DNA of 64,000 bases from Metellina segmentata (lineage: Eukaryota; Arthropoda; Arachnida; Araneae; Tetragnathidae): NCBI GenBank assembly GCA_947359465.1, contig OX375874.1, positions 97,529,441 through 97,593,440 on the forward strand. Direction: 5' to 3'. The translations under genes were made by a program, and so were the position numbers. The stretch's first letter is position 1. Every line of letters begins with the position of its first letter. A model generated the notes under the pieces. It made no database searches. It was not told where the DNA came from and saw only the letters and a program-made list of their open reading frames with translations. Shown one piece after another: positions 1 through 12,308 of the stretch.

Positions 1-87
1 TATATTTTTGATTTTTGATTTAAAATAAACGGCTTTAAATACGGAATAATATTTATTCATTTAAAAACATAAATATAGATAGTTACA

Positions 88-1650
88 TCAATGGGAGCAT
101 TGGCTTTGCATGCCTTTTGAAAGTTTGATTAAATCTGGCTTAGAACTTGTTGTTTTAAGTTTCAAGCACGACTCTAGATTTTTATTTGTTAGTTGACTTC
201 TAACTTTACTTTTTATTATATTCATGCAAGAGAACGCTTGCTCGCACGAATATGTCGACCCGAAGATCGTCAGCACTCCATATGCCAACTTCTTCACCTC
301 ACTGTAGCATTCTGGAAGACTATTCCATGCGCCGAATATGAGGGCCTCAACTTGTGGAATTTCTTTTAGAGCTGTCCACTTGTGCTGTGCTATATGCATG
401 CATTTCTGGAATTCCCAACTTGCTCTTGAGTTCTGTGAACTTGCCACTCCACAAGTCTTTGGTTTTCAAATCTAGCAATTGCATTTGAAGCGATCCAGCA
501 TCAATTCAAAATGGCTCAATGTTGATCTCATTTGTATTTGTGTTGAGAGGATTTACTATGAACGCGAGAGTACTTTTGTTTGTTTTGAATTGCTCGAATC
601 TCTCAGCGAATCCATCCTTCATGTTTTTTAAAGATATGCTGAAGTAATTCGAGTCAATAGTTGCATTGGTCTCATCACGATATTGCTTCAGATTTTTTAA
701 ATGAAGTATTTTACCGCTCTCCATGTCTTCAACAAAAAATAAGTAATTTTTTTTTCGAAACCAACTACTTCTTCAAGCAAGGCGTAGGCTGGGTTGCCCT
801 TTCCTTGCAGTTTTAGATTTAGTTCATTTAGTTTCATTGTGGTATCTACCATGAAGTTGAATTTTTGCAGCCATTTGTCTTCTTCCAGTTCGAGATGGTC
901 AATGCTTTTTTTTCATTGAAGAATGTTTTTATTTCAATCAAGCACAAAGCAATACGTTACCTCTGGAAAGCCATTGCACTTTATTGTGCAGAAGTAGGTC
1001 AGAAAACTGGCTATCTATTTCTTCAATGAAATCTTTAAACTGGCGATGGTAGAGTGCTTTTGCCAAGATGCTGTTAATAATCTTAATTACCAAGTTCATA
1101 ACCTCAACTATTTCGGCCGGAAATGTTTGGGGCACATAGCGCTTCTTGATGAATTATGCAGTGAAACATTAGAATTTCGTGGTTTATTTTTTTCTGAAGA
1201 GTTGATGTTACCTCTCTATGTATTCCTGTCATACTTCTGGCTCCATCAGTTGCAAAATAAACGATTTTATTTATATCGATTCCATTGTCTTCCAGGCATT
1301 TTTGCACAGTATTTTCTATATCTTCTCCACGAGTTTGCCCTGAGATCGGTAGCAATCCTAGCAGTTCTTCTTTTGGACCTTGGGACGACATATGCCCGAC
1401 GTAAAGGGTAACTTGTGTCGTGTCTTTTATGTCGCAAGACTCATCTTTAGCAAGTGATAAGGCAGAAGCCAGTTGCATGTCTTCCACTTGCATATGTGTT
1501 ACATTTGAAGACATTTTAGCAGTTCTATCTTGTACTGTTTTAGCAGTAAATGGCAAATCTTTAATTTTTTTCATGATTTCTGCTTTGTTTTTTAAACTAC
1601 AAAACAGTTCTTCAGATGCACTTATAAAACAATCTTTGACGTACTCACCA
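88..1650 (-). pseudogene. hAT transposase pseudogene (GTF2IRD2/EPM2AIP1-like lineage)
   Basis: Four reverse-strand coding blocks follow one another in the order expected of a hAT transposase. The block near 1650-1104 includes the [11 protein letters not shown] stretch, the [10 protein letters not shown] catalytic-region motif and a [11 protein letters not shown] motif. The block at 1135-938 carries HRQFKDFIEEIDSQFSDLL and QWLSRGNVL. The block at 724-506 has FAERFEQFKTNKSTLAFIVNP. The block at 447-88 has the C-terminal dimerisation signature FGSTYSCEQAFSCMN. Stops and frame changes separate the blocks, so no full-length product is possible. The order and motifs match domesticated vertebrate relatives such as GTF2IRD2 and EPM2AIP1, but here this is simply a decayed transposon gene. 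Confidence 0.82.
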
Positions 1651-1783
1651 TCTCATCATCTAGACTCTAGACGGTGGCTGTTTGGGTGAGACGGAAATGA
1701 AATGCAACTGGCTGAAAGATAAACATGATCACGGAGTCTCATCTCTAAGAACAAAACAACAGTTCAAATTTATCTCATTACAG

Positions 1784-2353
1784 CAGGGCTCGAAATACCC
1801 GGGTGCACAGGTGCACTGTGCACATGAAAATAAAATTGTGCACCTATTTTTCCCCCTAGGTGCACGCAATGCACCTAACGTTAAAAAAATGAAGGGGGAG
1901 GGGAAACGTGTTTTATGTTTTTTTTGATGGTTGAACAAAACATAAGTATCGATCTCTCTCTCTCTAAAAAACGTAATTAAAATTCCTAATTACACACTAT
2001 ACGAAATCAAACTCGCTAGGCCGTAACGGGTCTATACAGGAGGAAAGTTTACTTGTGTCACTGCCACCAGAACTTTCCGATGATCGAAACATTTTCCAGA
2101 TGGCTCTGATGTAGTAACGGTCGCGACAGCCGTACGCCGGAGAAGGGAGAATTTCAGTTTTTAAATATTTTTATTTACTATCTACTACGAACCTATATAA
2201 ACATACCCAACTAATTAAGTTCTTTACATTACATTAATACTCTTATATTTCGGGTTTTTTAAAAATGTGTACCTAAAATATAATCTGTGCACCTAATATA
2301 AAAACTTAGGTGCACAAGGTGCACCTGTATTAAAAAATGTATTTCGAGGCCTG
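1784..2353. mobile_element. hAT-type MITE nested in the older hAT element
   Basis: The termini are inverted: CAGGGCTCGAAATAC on the left and the complement of CAGGCCTCGAAATAC on the right, with one mismatch. Flanking 8-bp target duplicates CATTACAG (1776-1783) and CATTACGG (2354-2361) differ by one base. Subterminal GGTGCACAGGTGCAC-like motifs occur at both ends. There is no coding potential. The 8-bp duplication and CAGGG termini indicate hAT-driven movement. Confidence 0.8.
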
Positions 2354-2569
2354 CATTACGGTCATGTTAAGCGTGGAGATTTGTAATTAACGATTATGAA
2401 AATAGAAGCTATTGAGAAAAAAGGTACTTAAAAATATTTTTTCTTATTTTTTTAAAGGTTTCGATGATAAATTATTAATTTTTTCATATGGAACTGGAGA
2501 GCCGCAACTTTTCATCAAAAGAGCCGCATGCGGCTCGCGAGCCGCAGGTTGCCGACCCCTGGACTAATA

Positions 2570-3324
2570 TCTCGTCGAAACCACTTGGAAGGTTGAAGCC
2601 TGCTTCGAATGCGGTTTGCCCTGCGTGGCTGTGATGCGTTTCAATGGGCATCCCACGCCTCGAATATAATTTGAATAAGCGTTCGACAACTCACTCGGCC
2701 GCGGGCGCATTCCTAATAACTCGGTAATTAAATTTCCTCCTCCCAACCACCGCTCGATTAAACGGACTCACTCCAAATCGTCCCCCCCCCTCCGAGCTAT
2801 TCCGCTCGGTTATTCTCGCTCATATTGAGGTTAAAAATAACCCTCTTGTGTACATCGAACTCGCTTTCTGCACAGGTGACAGATTTGGCGAAAATGCGCG
2901 TTTGGGTGTAGTTTTTAACTCTTTCGGTGGCTTATTTACGCCTCGAAAACTGACCAGGAGTGTCCAGACTCTGCTGCAAAGACATGTTCCAGACTGTTGT
3001 CAGTTCTAGGCAAGAGGCGATTTGTTTTTCCGACCTGGATCTTCTATCCTTCTACGGTAAAGGGCAGTTTATTGACGACGAGATAACTTGTTCACGGGAA
3101 AACTGACCAGATTTTGGACAAGATTTCTCGTCGGAACATTTGGTGGCAAAGTCACACATTTTCAGGGTTAATTGACTTCCAAAATTGAGGCGGGAAAGTT
3201 ATGAATGTCTCATACTTACATAATCTTACGTAATTTTTTATTTAATTAATAATTACTACAAACCAGCAGAGTAACATGGCTCAAGCTCGATTTTTGGACA
3301 GGTAGGTATTTTATTTACCGTTAC
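2570..3324. other. no gene seen; short palindromic GACGAGAT-type motif
   Basis: I recognise no gene or full transposon. At 3073-3136 there is a copy of a dispersed motif (GACGAGATAACTTGTTC, then AACTGACCAGAT, then TTTCTCGTCGG) that recurs elsewhere in the window. Confidence 0.4.
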
Positions 3325-3485
3325 ACTGAAGCAACACAACAGTCTATGTAATAGGGACTGTCCGGAATCAGGTCAACACCACGTAGGTTTGAGCCACCGT
3401 CACATGACGGGGGCACGTCTGAACTGGCATCACATTCTCCAAGCCACTCCAAAGAGAGAACATTTGAGGCCACGACAGATTTAAT
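3325..3485 (-). repeat. tRNA-derived SINE fragment (main family)
   Basis: On the reverse strand this matches the central part of the SINE that recurs throughout the window: the GCAACACAAC tail, a GAGCCACCGTCACATGACG segment, CTGGCATCACATTCTCCA, and GAGGCCACGACAGATTT. It is diverged and lacks the tRNA-like head. Confidence 0.65.
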
Positions 3486-3518
3486 TAGACAAATTTTAAA
3501 AATCAATGCAAACTTGAA

Positions 3519-4271
3519 AGTTAAGCTTCGGTTTCCTAAGAAAGCATAGCCGTGATCTAGCGGCCGTGATGTAGCGGTAAATGACGTCACTAAACCGTTG
3601 TTTGTACTAACACATGGTGTTGATTTCCAAGACAGCGTTGTTTGTGAGCGTAATGAAAATAATCGGAGCCGACATTTCCATGACTGTCGTCATAGCGGTC
3701 TCAAACAGTTGGGGAACGTTTTTTCTCTTGTAGCGGTAAGATTTCATTTCCTGCGACAAACGATTCTAGCGAAGAGGAGGGGGAAAAAAGTTTGACTGCC
3801 ATTGATTAGTTTGTTATTGTAAAATCGGGATCGGTAAACACAGAATGAAAATTTCAACGGATTTGAAATCTGCGGAACATTTGACACCAGATCGATACCT
3901 TAAATGTGATTTTCTTTAAATAAATAATTAATTATTTAATAGATAATTTGATAATCAAATGGTAAATAATTGAATAACCAAACTGTTTTTGATATCGATC
4001 TGGCATAGAAATTTACGCTGATTTGAAATCTGTTGAAATTTTCACTCTATCTTCAACGATCCCGAAGTTAGAAACTTAGAATAAAAAACTACTTTGTTTT
4101 GTTTCTCGAATAAAATAAACCACGACAGCTGTCTGTGTTGCCCATTCTCCAACGTATTCTGTCCGTCTCTGGAGTCTTGTTTGAACGGTCGTCTAGTTAT
4201 GCCCACGGCATTATGCCGTATCACGGCTGTTAGATAACGGCTCCACCTTCTTAGGAAACCGAAGCTTTAGG
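3519..4271. mobile_element. foldback-type element with inverted ends and an inverted pair of Helitron-like core motifs
   Basis: The two ends are inverted repeats over roughly 50 bp with gaps. Left AAGCTTCGGTTTCCTAAGAA pairs with right TTCTTAGGAAACCGAAGCTT, and both sides have further GCCGTGAT matches. Inside, a conserved motif containing GATTTGAAATCTGCGGAA occurs at about 3823-3905 and again inverted at about 3990-4066. This is the same core found inside the Helitron-like copies elsewhere in the window. Boundaries are approximate and I did not identify a clear target duplication. Confidence 0.55.
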
Positions 4272-4272
4272 G

Positions 4273-4950
4273 CAGGGATTCCCAACCGGTGGTACGCGTA
4301 CCACTGGTGGTACGCGTAAACGTTTCAGGTGGTACGCAAGGATGATACGAGCGACCCAAATATTATACGACGTTTGTTCGATTTTTTAGTATGTACAACC
4401 ACGTTCGCTATTTCTTATGCCATTTGTTGCTAGTTACTTGTGTGAGAGCGGATTTTCTGAACTTTTGTAAATAAAAAATAAATATAGAAACAGAGTAAGT
4501 GTTGAAGAGGACTTACGAGTGAAGTTAAGCTCCATTGCTCCTGATATTGATATTTTAATAAAAGACAAACAACAAGTTTCGCACTAAAAATTTATTTTTT
4601 ATTAAGTTACTCTTTGTTTGCTTAGTTTGTACTAATTATTTAAAATGAGTTGTTTTTAGACCTGTGAGTAAAAAATAAAACTGTAATTTTCAAAAATCGT
4701 TTTATTTTTTCCTTTATTATCATTTCTTTTATATTATTTATTTTTTCCTTTAACATCATTAATACCAAATACAAGTGCATTAATTATAAAATCTGAAGCT
4801 TTCTTAGTATTTTAATTAAAATAAAACAAGCCATTGGGCACTTTTCTGATATTAGATATATGTTTCTAAAAAAATATAGAACTAGTGGTACGCCAAAAAT
4901 TTCTAAAAATTTCAAGTGGTACGCAGTTACTAAAAGGTTGGGAACCCCTG
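4273..4950. mobile_element. hAT MITE copy 1, deletion derivative of a ZBED-like hAT
   Basis: The inverted termini are CAGGGATTCCCAACC and CAGGGGTTCCCAACC (complement at the right end). Flanking 8-bp duplicates are CTTTAGGG (4265-4272) and CCTTAGGG (4951-4958). Internal sequence around 4480-4587 still encodes the last transposase residues (a short RNRVSVEEDLRVKLSSI frame ending at TAA), so it is an internally deleted hAT element. A second copy lies inverted at 20566-21212. Confidence 0.85.
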
Positions 4951-5035
4951 CCTTAGGGGATTGATTCCGGACTGTCTTCAAATGCCCGTTGTGTTGCTCT
5001 AGTACGACGTTAATTAAAAATTACTAAAATTACCA
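4951..5035 (+). repeat. tRNA-derived SINE, 3' tail
   Basis: The sequence after the MITE matches the SINE tail (GGGGATTGATTCCGGACTG, then CCGTTGTGTTGCTCTAGTACG, then a TTAATTAAAAATTAC end). The MITE target duplication coincides with the same SINE position used by MITE copy 2 at 20566. Confidence 0.7.
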
Positions 5036-5039
5036 TTAG

Positions 5040-5809
5040 TGTACACTAGTTGAACGGTGTAGAGTACAAACACTCCTGTTAAAATATAGAGATTTTATTT
5101 CTTACGCAGTGTTCACGCTCTCAAAAAAGAATTCGATGAAACGACGGTGTATGTGGGAATGTATGTGGAATCATGTAAGAAAAAAGCCACGGTAATAAAA
5201 CTACGGAAAATAAGTAGAATATAATTTAATCTAGCCAATTTTTTATTTATTTGAATTTTAATTACAAGTGTAATGTTTTTTTAACACTAATCCAATTTCT
5301 TTGACCACATTTTGAAGTGCTAGGGGCCTCTTTCGAGAGGAATCGTTTACTCCTTTAAATCTGGCAACCCTGCAGAGGACATCGACGAGCTCGGATGGAG
5401 AGAACACGGAAAGGGCATTTGGTGGGAAGGATTAAGTCAGGAGTAAATATCGTTTGGATGTGAAAAGGGAGGGGGGGGGGGTGCGATTCAGACTATGTGG
5501 GCTATTTTCCACAATCCTTCAGTGCTGACTTGCGAACGAATGGAAATTTCGGGAATTCTGAACGCTATTATCAGGAGTTTTGTAATTCCAATATCGTTTT
5601 CAATAAAGTTATAGGATAGGTGAAGGTAATCTTGACCATTAACTATCGAAATTGCAACTGCGCGTTATCACTGCTGCCTGTTGCAGTTCACCCCTGCTTT
5701 GTCACTCATTGTAATGTTCCAAACAACTCAAGTAAAGGCTGATTTGAAAAATAAAAATCGTTTCATTTCAGTTCTCTCAGTAATTTTTTGGGCCATAGTA
5801 GCACTGTTG
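5040..5809. other. no gene recognised
   Basis: AT-rich DNA with a G-run at about 5468-5481. I see no transposon ends or coding signal beyond short random frames. Confidence 0.4.
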
Positions 5810-6045
5810 GAAGAGCAACCGGAGGGTAACGAGTTCGAAACTAGGTTCAGAAAGAGGCCGGCAGCGCAGAGATTAAACCGTGGGCTGGTGCACGTTCAAT
5901 CTATCGTGAGCTCAAATCTTCTCAAGTGTCATCTCTTCATCTGATCGTGGTGTCTAGGATCGTTCCCTTCGGGATTGAACACGGACCGTCACCTATAGCC
6001 CATTCCGTTGCTCCAGTGCGATTTAAATGGACCTCAGTAATATCG
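5810..6045 (+). repeat. tRNA-derived SINE, nearly full
   Basis: The head has tRNA-like promoter boxes: TTGGAAGAGCAACCGG (A-box side) and GAGTTCGAAACTAGG (B-box side). The body follows with GGGCTGGTGCACGTTC, then the GATCGTGGTGTC segment, then the tail CCGTTGCTCCAGTGCG. It is diverged from the other copies. Confidence 0.65.
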
Positions 6046-6170
6046 TTACCTCTTCAGACAACCCAAATGACCGTTTCTAGGGCAACCGTACTTACGTCAG
6101 ATAGCTCCTTCCGGTCAATCGGTGTCAGACCGGAGTTCACAATCGAGTCACGTGATTTCGAATGAGTCTG

Positions 6171-6776
6171 CCTTTACGCTGCGGCAGGTAGACAATTGTT
6201 ACCACTACAATTTCGTTTACACCAGCGGCATGGAGTAGATCTGTGTACGATGGATGTTATTATCCTTTTACGTGACCGCTGTCATCGATCACCATTGACG
6301 AGCTGTCAGCGATTGACTTTCTAGAGAACCCGCACCGGTAAAATCAATCTAGCGCCAAACGATACGCCACACAATACTATGAAAGGAAATACCACTCAGA
6401 CCTCTATAGCTCAAGTTAGGTAATTAGATAAGGGGGGTTGGGCATGCAGGAGAAAGAGCTGTTCCTGGAGACGATTGAAAAAATCTTAAGTGTCGCAGCT
6501 TAAATATTGAGTAGCGCTTCAACCCCATATGATTTGGCGCTAGGTAGATTTCACCGGAGCGACCTTCTGCCTTTCCCCCAAAGCGTTCACTCTTCAAGGT
6601 TGACAGGGTAGGGTAACGAACAAAAGGAGGAATCCTAGAGATGGTCAGTCAATGACAGCTCGTAAAGTGTGATTGATGCCCGCGGTCATTTAAAAGGTTG
6701 ATAACATCCAAAGTACACAGATCTATGCCATACCGCTAGTGTAAACGAAATTTTAGTGGTAACGCGCAGCGTAAAG
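6171..6776. mobile_element. piggyBac-type MITE, degraded copy
   Basis: The termini are CCTTTACGCTGCGG on the left and CGCAGCGTAAAG on the right, with matching subterminal inverted blocks containing TTTCGTTTACACCAGCGG. The family's cleaner copy at 11912-12308 is bracketed by TTAA. Here only the right flank (ATTAA) resembles it, so the left target site has decayed. Confidence 0.65.
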
Positions 6777-8716
6777 ATTAAGGTGTACATCCTGAATGTC
6801 TTTTAATGGGCCATTTTTACTCAAATTTCACATTTTCAAATGTTGTATAGGATAGAACATCTCTTTAGCGCTTCAAATCATTTCGTATTTTGCATCTAGG
6901 ATCATTAGAACTCGAGATATGAAAGTTTTGAAATGTATTTACATATATATTTGACATGGAGATTTAGTGTTTTTTAAGCTTACTCTCCGCAAAACATAAT
7001 ACCTCAGAAAGCATCAATCAAATCCTTTTGAAAATATTTGTACATGGTATGAATATAGTAAAGCAGGGATTTAACTATTATTAATCTAGGAAATTTATTG
7101 AAAAAATTGAGTAGGATATAAACTTAAATCCTTTTTTTTTTCCGTCACTTTCATTTTTTTTCAAGAATGACTTAACATTTAATCCGCAATTAATTTAAAT
7201 ATAACAATATAGAAAGATTGTATTTCAATACTGAATCAATTTTTCCAAAAATTAACTCATTCACAAACTGGAAAAATGTTTAGTACTTTTTAAAATATGT
7301 CGTTTTGCAAAAAGGATATTTATAACCCGCCCCTTTTTTTAAATCCCGTTAAAAAAAAATCTTTAAATTACAATATTTTCTTTAATAAAATGCTTTTTCT
7401 AGTAGAAATCACAATAAAATCCATAAAAGATCAAAGTTCCATGATAATTTCAAAAAATTGCCTCCTAAGTTATATATACAAATATATTAAATCAAAACGA
7501 CTTGTGATAAATTAGCATGTGGGGCTCACGTCTTTTGAATGACTTTTCAAGATATGACGTTCCCATTTCTTTGCGATTCTAACTGAATAATAAAATGAAC
7601 AACGAAGAAAATACCTTCCTGTACATAGCTTAAAATGCCGTCCCTGCCAATGAATGGGAAAAGAGACTTAATCATTTCGGATGGGAAGACAAATTGTGAA
7701 TTATACTCGAAACATTTTTCCTTTTATTCGTAATATCTAGCTTCCTAAAACTGTTCTAGAGTGCTTCATTTATTCCAATATTTTATCTCGAGATTCGGAG
7801 TCAATAAATTAAGCGGCACTATTTTTCGAGAACTCTTTTCTATGCTCATTTTATCTACTTTCGAAAATAATCCAGCGAACTGTATTTTCGCGAAGAGTTC
7901 AAATTACTCCGCATTCCTAAGTGCCAAAATTTGTTTCACGGAATTCACACATTTTATCCCAGAATTGAAAAAGGTTATTTCGAGAGGAAATCTCTGGAAA
8001 AGCAGAATCCAGACTTAAAAAATTGTGAATTATTTGGATGAAAAGATCGACTTACGTTTCCCTGTGTATCTTAGGAAAATGCAGTCAAAAATATACACAA
8101 ACATTTTACGGACTTAAATTTCAATATACGAAGCGATTCCGCGATTTTTAATACTTATGAGACTGCGACAAAAATGTACATCTTTCAACAAAAGCTAACC
8201 ATAGATGCCAACCTTTACTGAGCAGGTTCGGGAGCATTCTCATAAAATTTCAGGAGTTTTGAGGTTGCTTCAGGAGCAACGCAAAAATAAGGACAAAAAT
8301 GAAAGACCGACATATTTTTCTTTAAAAACAGTCATGAAATTACCCATTAGTACAAATAATTTATTTCAAAGAGAGAAACATACATCCAGTATATTATTGA
8401 CAAATTTGCAATAAAGACGGAAATTCACGTTAAAAAAAGTTTTTTTAATTAATTGATTTAATGTGTTATGGTATGGACATTTTGACTACCTTTCTTTTTG
8501 ATAACTTAAGTTAGAAAAAAATTTTAAAATTAAACTCATTGAGTATGAGGGCCCGAAAAGTTTACCGCTTGACTTGATTGACTTGATCCGCCACTCATTT
8601 CAACCCATAACCAATGATATGAAATTTTTATTCAAGTAGGTTTAAGGATCCCAGATATATTACAAATATTCTCGTACAAATTTATTCAATCATACAAATT
8701 TCACAATTTTCTTGAA
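6777..8716. other. about 1.9 kb without a recognised gene or repeat
   Basis: AT-rich sequence. Open frames here are short, of biased composition, and match nothing I recognise. Confidence 0.4.
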
Positions 8717-9797
8717 CTAGCCACTGCGTGGCCAGCACGGCGTTGCCCCTGACAGTTCTTTCGTGGGGTCAGGTGTAACCACTGCTCGCTAACCCCCGGT
8801 GATTGCTACGAATTCCCATTTGGTTTGCGCAAACCAAATGTGATATATTGGATAACAGCCCAAATTGGAACCCTATTGGATAACAGCCATCATGACATTG
8901 CCCGTAGTTTAGGTTTTCTTCGCAAACCAAATGGAAATTTGTAGCCAATTGGAACGAATTCCCTGCGAATTACAACTTGGTTGGCTTCGTAAACCAAATT
9001 ATGAATATTATGAATATGATTTGCTTTGCAAACCAACAGCACGGGCAACGCCCTCGTCATTACCAAATTGGACCAAATTATAATTGCGAAGAGGTATAAA
9101 CGGCGTCTTACGAAAATATAAATATTTAATTGAAAAATTATTTATTGAAAGAAAATCAAATGCAAGGTATCGATTTGGTGTAAAATGTTTCGCAGATTTC
9201 AAATTCGTTGACATTTTCAATCTATATTTAACGATCCCGATTTTACAAAAAAGAACTAAATAATGCCAGTCAAAATGTTTTTTTATTTATTATGCTGTCC
9301 TTCGTTGAAATTGTAAGAGTTCAGGAAATTCCATCTGTTTATTTTTGGAACACGAAGGTAGACGTGACGTAACAATCTCTTGTGAAAGTATAAAATATAT
9401 ATTTAATTAAAAAATAATTTTTTTAAGAAAATCATATTTTTAGGTATCGATCTAATGTGAAATTTTCCACAGATTTCAAATCAGTTTAATATTTTATTCC
9501 ATCTCTAACGGTCTAACAGATAGAAAAAATCATTCCTCCGCGCAAAATGAAAACAGAAACGAAATAAATAAATTTAGAATCTGAGATCTGCTATGCGGTT
9601 GCATTCAATAATAATTAAATTTAATTTAATTCATTTAAAAATGTTCTAAATTGAATTTTAAAATTTGCCGAGACTCAAAAATTGCAAAAAATTCGGACTA
9701 CCTGTGTGCCAAATCCCATTAATGCAAGTGCCATAGATTCGTCAGTACTTTGCGTTCAGAAAGCAAACAGACAAACACTTCCTTTTATAATACTAGA
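8717..9797 (-). mobile_element. Helitron-like non-autonomous element, near-complete copy
   Basis: Read on the minus strand, it begins TCTAGTATTATAAAAGG (5'-TC) and ends with a hairpin-like CACGCAGTGGCTAG (3'-CTAG). The order in between is: the motif CTGACGAATCTATGGCACTT, a region carrying the GATTTGAAATCTG core twice, and a 3' region with GCTTCGCAAACCAAATGG blocks. TC and CTRR ends with a hairpin just upstream are the usual marks of Helitrons. I see no Rep/helicase coding sequence, so this would be non-autonomous. A parallel copy lies at 26285-27401 on the plus strand. Confidence 0.65.
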
Positions 9798-10804
9798 GAT
9801 TCTAAAATTTATACATGAATAAAATGTATAGCATGTATTTAATTATTTTGATATAAAAAGATTTTTGGTTCAAGATTTGATTTTCAGAAAAAAATCCTGT
9901 CACCAATAGAAATAAAATAAAATTAACTTGTGCATCGTGAAAACATTCCAACATCTCATTAATATTCAGCTTGCAAAAATAACTTATTTGTGAAAAATTA
10001 TTTGTAAGCAAACAGTAAAAATGAGACAGTATGAAAGTGCACAAATTTGAAATAAATTATGCCCATGTTTTCAAATTCTCAGAGCATTGAATAATATTTC
10101 TTTGGAATATTCCAATCAAACAAAAAGTAGAAGAGAATATTCTCTGAGAATGAGAATATTCTCCAAAGATTGGAATTTGGAGAATTCGAGAATTTACTAT
10201 TTAAAAACTAATTTTTCAGAAACTTGTAATCTGTTTCATTTTATTGACTACAGAAATGAACACGAAGCTTATTTTACGTATCCTTCATAATATATATAGG
10301 CATATATAAGCTCTGTTATAGAAATTAGTTACCTATTTTTTTGAAAAACATGCAAGATTTGTCTACTTTTATCATCATAAAATGAAAATATACAATTTAT
10401 ATGACGCGGAAATAAATAAAACGTTAACATGCTATGCAACATTATAATATTAATTTATCATGCTTAACAAATTTTTTTTTATTTCACTTATTATATATAA
10501 TAATTATTCCTTTCGAACTAAGCAAAAAGTAAAACTAGCCTAAAAAGGGGATTCCTCGTGCGCTGGTACAAATCTAATGTAAAGATGAAAAATCTCCAAA
10601 ATATTTGAAACATCCAATAATACTCTAAATGAATTCTGTTCGTTTTATGTAATATTATTCACTTCGATAATAAGGGAGAATTTTTATGTATAATAAAAAA
10701 AACATAAAATAAAATAAAATTGATAAATTAGTGTTAGGACTGGTAACGAACCCATTTACCCTCATTAGATATCTCACTCGTCTGACTAATTGTGCTAATA
10801 CATC
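9798..10804. other. about 1 kb AT-rich, no gene recognised
   Basis: No transposon termini or coding motifs that I can name. Around 10087-10200 there is a local cluster of related GAATATTC/GAGAATATTCTC words, a small inverted-repeat-rich patch. Confidence 0.4.
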
Positions 10805-11060
10805 TCTTCATTAAGGGCCTGGTCGGTAGAGCTCGTGACTGAATGATCATGAATTCGAGCCCACACGACCGAAAACTCCCGTGTGGTGACTGGTGCACGA
10901 AACATCTGTCGTGGTCACAAAGTCCTCCAAGTTCCCAAAAAAATCAATACCTCTGGGGGTGCCGAACCAGGGATTAGTTGGTCTCTGGTTTGGATCTAAA
11001 TTACTATCGTGTGCCTGAGGATGATTGAATGTCGTGAAAATGTGACCTCTCCGTGAAAAC
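10805..11060 (+). repeat. tRNA-derived SINE of a second family
   Basis: The head GGCCTGGTCGGTAGAGCTC followed by GAATTCGAGCCC is a tRNA-like A-box/B-box pair. The body shares CTGGTGCACGAAACATCTGT with the main SINE but continues differently (GGGATTAGTTGGTCTCTGG, then GAGGATGATTGAATGTCG). Confidence 0.6.
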
Positions 11061-11911
11061 GAGACGTGTCGATGTGCTGTCATCTGTTGGCTACAAATTC
11101 GAGCTCCCTCTCAATGGGGCTCACTTGCATGGAAGCCGCAGCCCCCTCGCCTCTTGCCGTCTACGATGGTCTGCCAGCGTAGGCATAAGAAACAAGAACA
11201 TCGTCAACAAGATATTGATGACTTTTTATGATTACGAGATCAAGACCACTCCATGTTGTCTTCTAATGACAATACATATTCGTCATACAGATGTAGTCAG
11301 TATTTTTGTAATGATAAGATACCTCGTGAGGGAAGGTCAAATGTATCGAAACTGCGTCAATTAGAGAACAGGAGACTCCATCAGAAACAAACAGTTTGAT
11401 TCACTTTTCGTAGTAATAAACCATTGGTTTGAGGAACAGTTTACCCAGTGCGCCACACTTCCAGGGATGCGTAGGTGTCTCATTAAAAAGGATCGCCGCC
11501 TCCCAATTAGGGCGCCGGCATGGTCAGCCCCGGGATTCAGCAGGAGCCGAGACGAATGGGGCGGCTCCCACTCCATCCATCAAAAGGGGATTTGCGGGGC
11601 TTCCATCATCAGTCAGGATCAGCCCGACGGACCATAAATAACCAGCCTTGTTGACACAAGTGAGCTTCTTTCGATGCTCGATAGTTTGGAAGGGGGCACG
11701 GAATGCGGGGGAGGATTTTAAAGTCTCTCTCTGTTCCTTGACATGGGTGTGGTCGACCCGTTCGGTTGGAGAGTTGGTGGTTGTTCAGAGGTTCTATGGC
11801 CCAAGATCCACGCATGGCCACGCTGTGCCAAACACAAGACATCGTCTAGTAAGCTGTAGTAAAAGGGAGATGGAAGAGGCATAGGGTAATTTTGGTTAAT
11901 TTTTTTATTAA
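11061..11911. other. no gene recognised; locally GC-richer
   Basis: The stretch at about 11420-11880 is noticeably richer in G and C than its surroundings. The overlapping frames there are shadows of each other and match no family I know. Confidence 0.35.
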
Positions 11912-12308
11912 CCTTTATGCTGCGCCATATAGACCACTAAAATTTCTTTTACACCAGCGGCGTGGTATACTGTAGATTTTATCCCCTTTAAGGTGACCGC
12001 TGGCATCGATTACCATTTACGAGCTGTCAGGGACTGACCTTCTTGAAGAATCCTCCTTTTGTTCGGTTCCCTTCCCTGTCGACCGTGAGGTGTGAACGCT
12101 TTGGGGAGAAGCCAGAAGCTTGCTAAGATGATATAATCACATGCCAAACGATACGGCACACAATTCTATGAAAGGAAAGCGTCAGTCGTAAATGCCACTC
12201 AAGGCTCTATCGCTCAAGTTAGGTAATTAGATAAAGGGGATCGGACATGCAGGTGAAAGAGAAGTTCTGTGAGACGATTGAAAAATCCAATGCGCCGCAG
12301 CGTAAAGG
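11912..12308. mobile_element. piggyBac-type MITE, best-preserved copy
   Basis: It is bracketed by TTAA on both sides (11908-11911 and 12309-12312). The termini are inverted: CCTTTATGCTGCGCC on the left and GGCGCAGCGTAAAGG-like on the right. TTAA target duplication with CC-starting termini is the signature of piggyBac transposition. It has no coding capacity. Related pieces lie at 6171-6776, 30928-31181 and 46309-46400. Confidence 0.8.

Larger units (their letters stand above)
1..2561 (-). mobile_element. hAT DNA transposon, left end outside window, with nested MITE
   Basis: The right boundary ends in an inverted CAGGGGTCGGCAACC terminus at about 2547-2561, followed by GCGGCTCGCGAGCC-type subterminal palindromes at 2517-2545. 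This is a typical hAT terminus, and the transposase remnant reads leftwards from it. The other end and its 8-bp target duplicate (predicted GACTAATA) lie outside the window. The element is interrupted by a second hAT-type MITE at 1784-2353. Both its decay and the nesting indicate an old insertion. Confidence 0.75.

Noticed and set aside
1046..1927. Forward-strand frames of 81-121 codons
   Set aside because: They are antisense shadows of the reverse-strand hAT transposase remnant and of the nested MITE.
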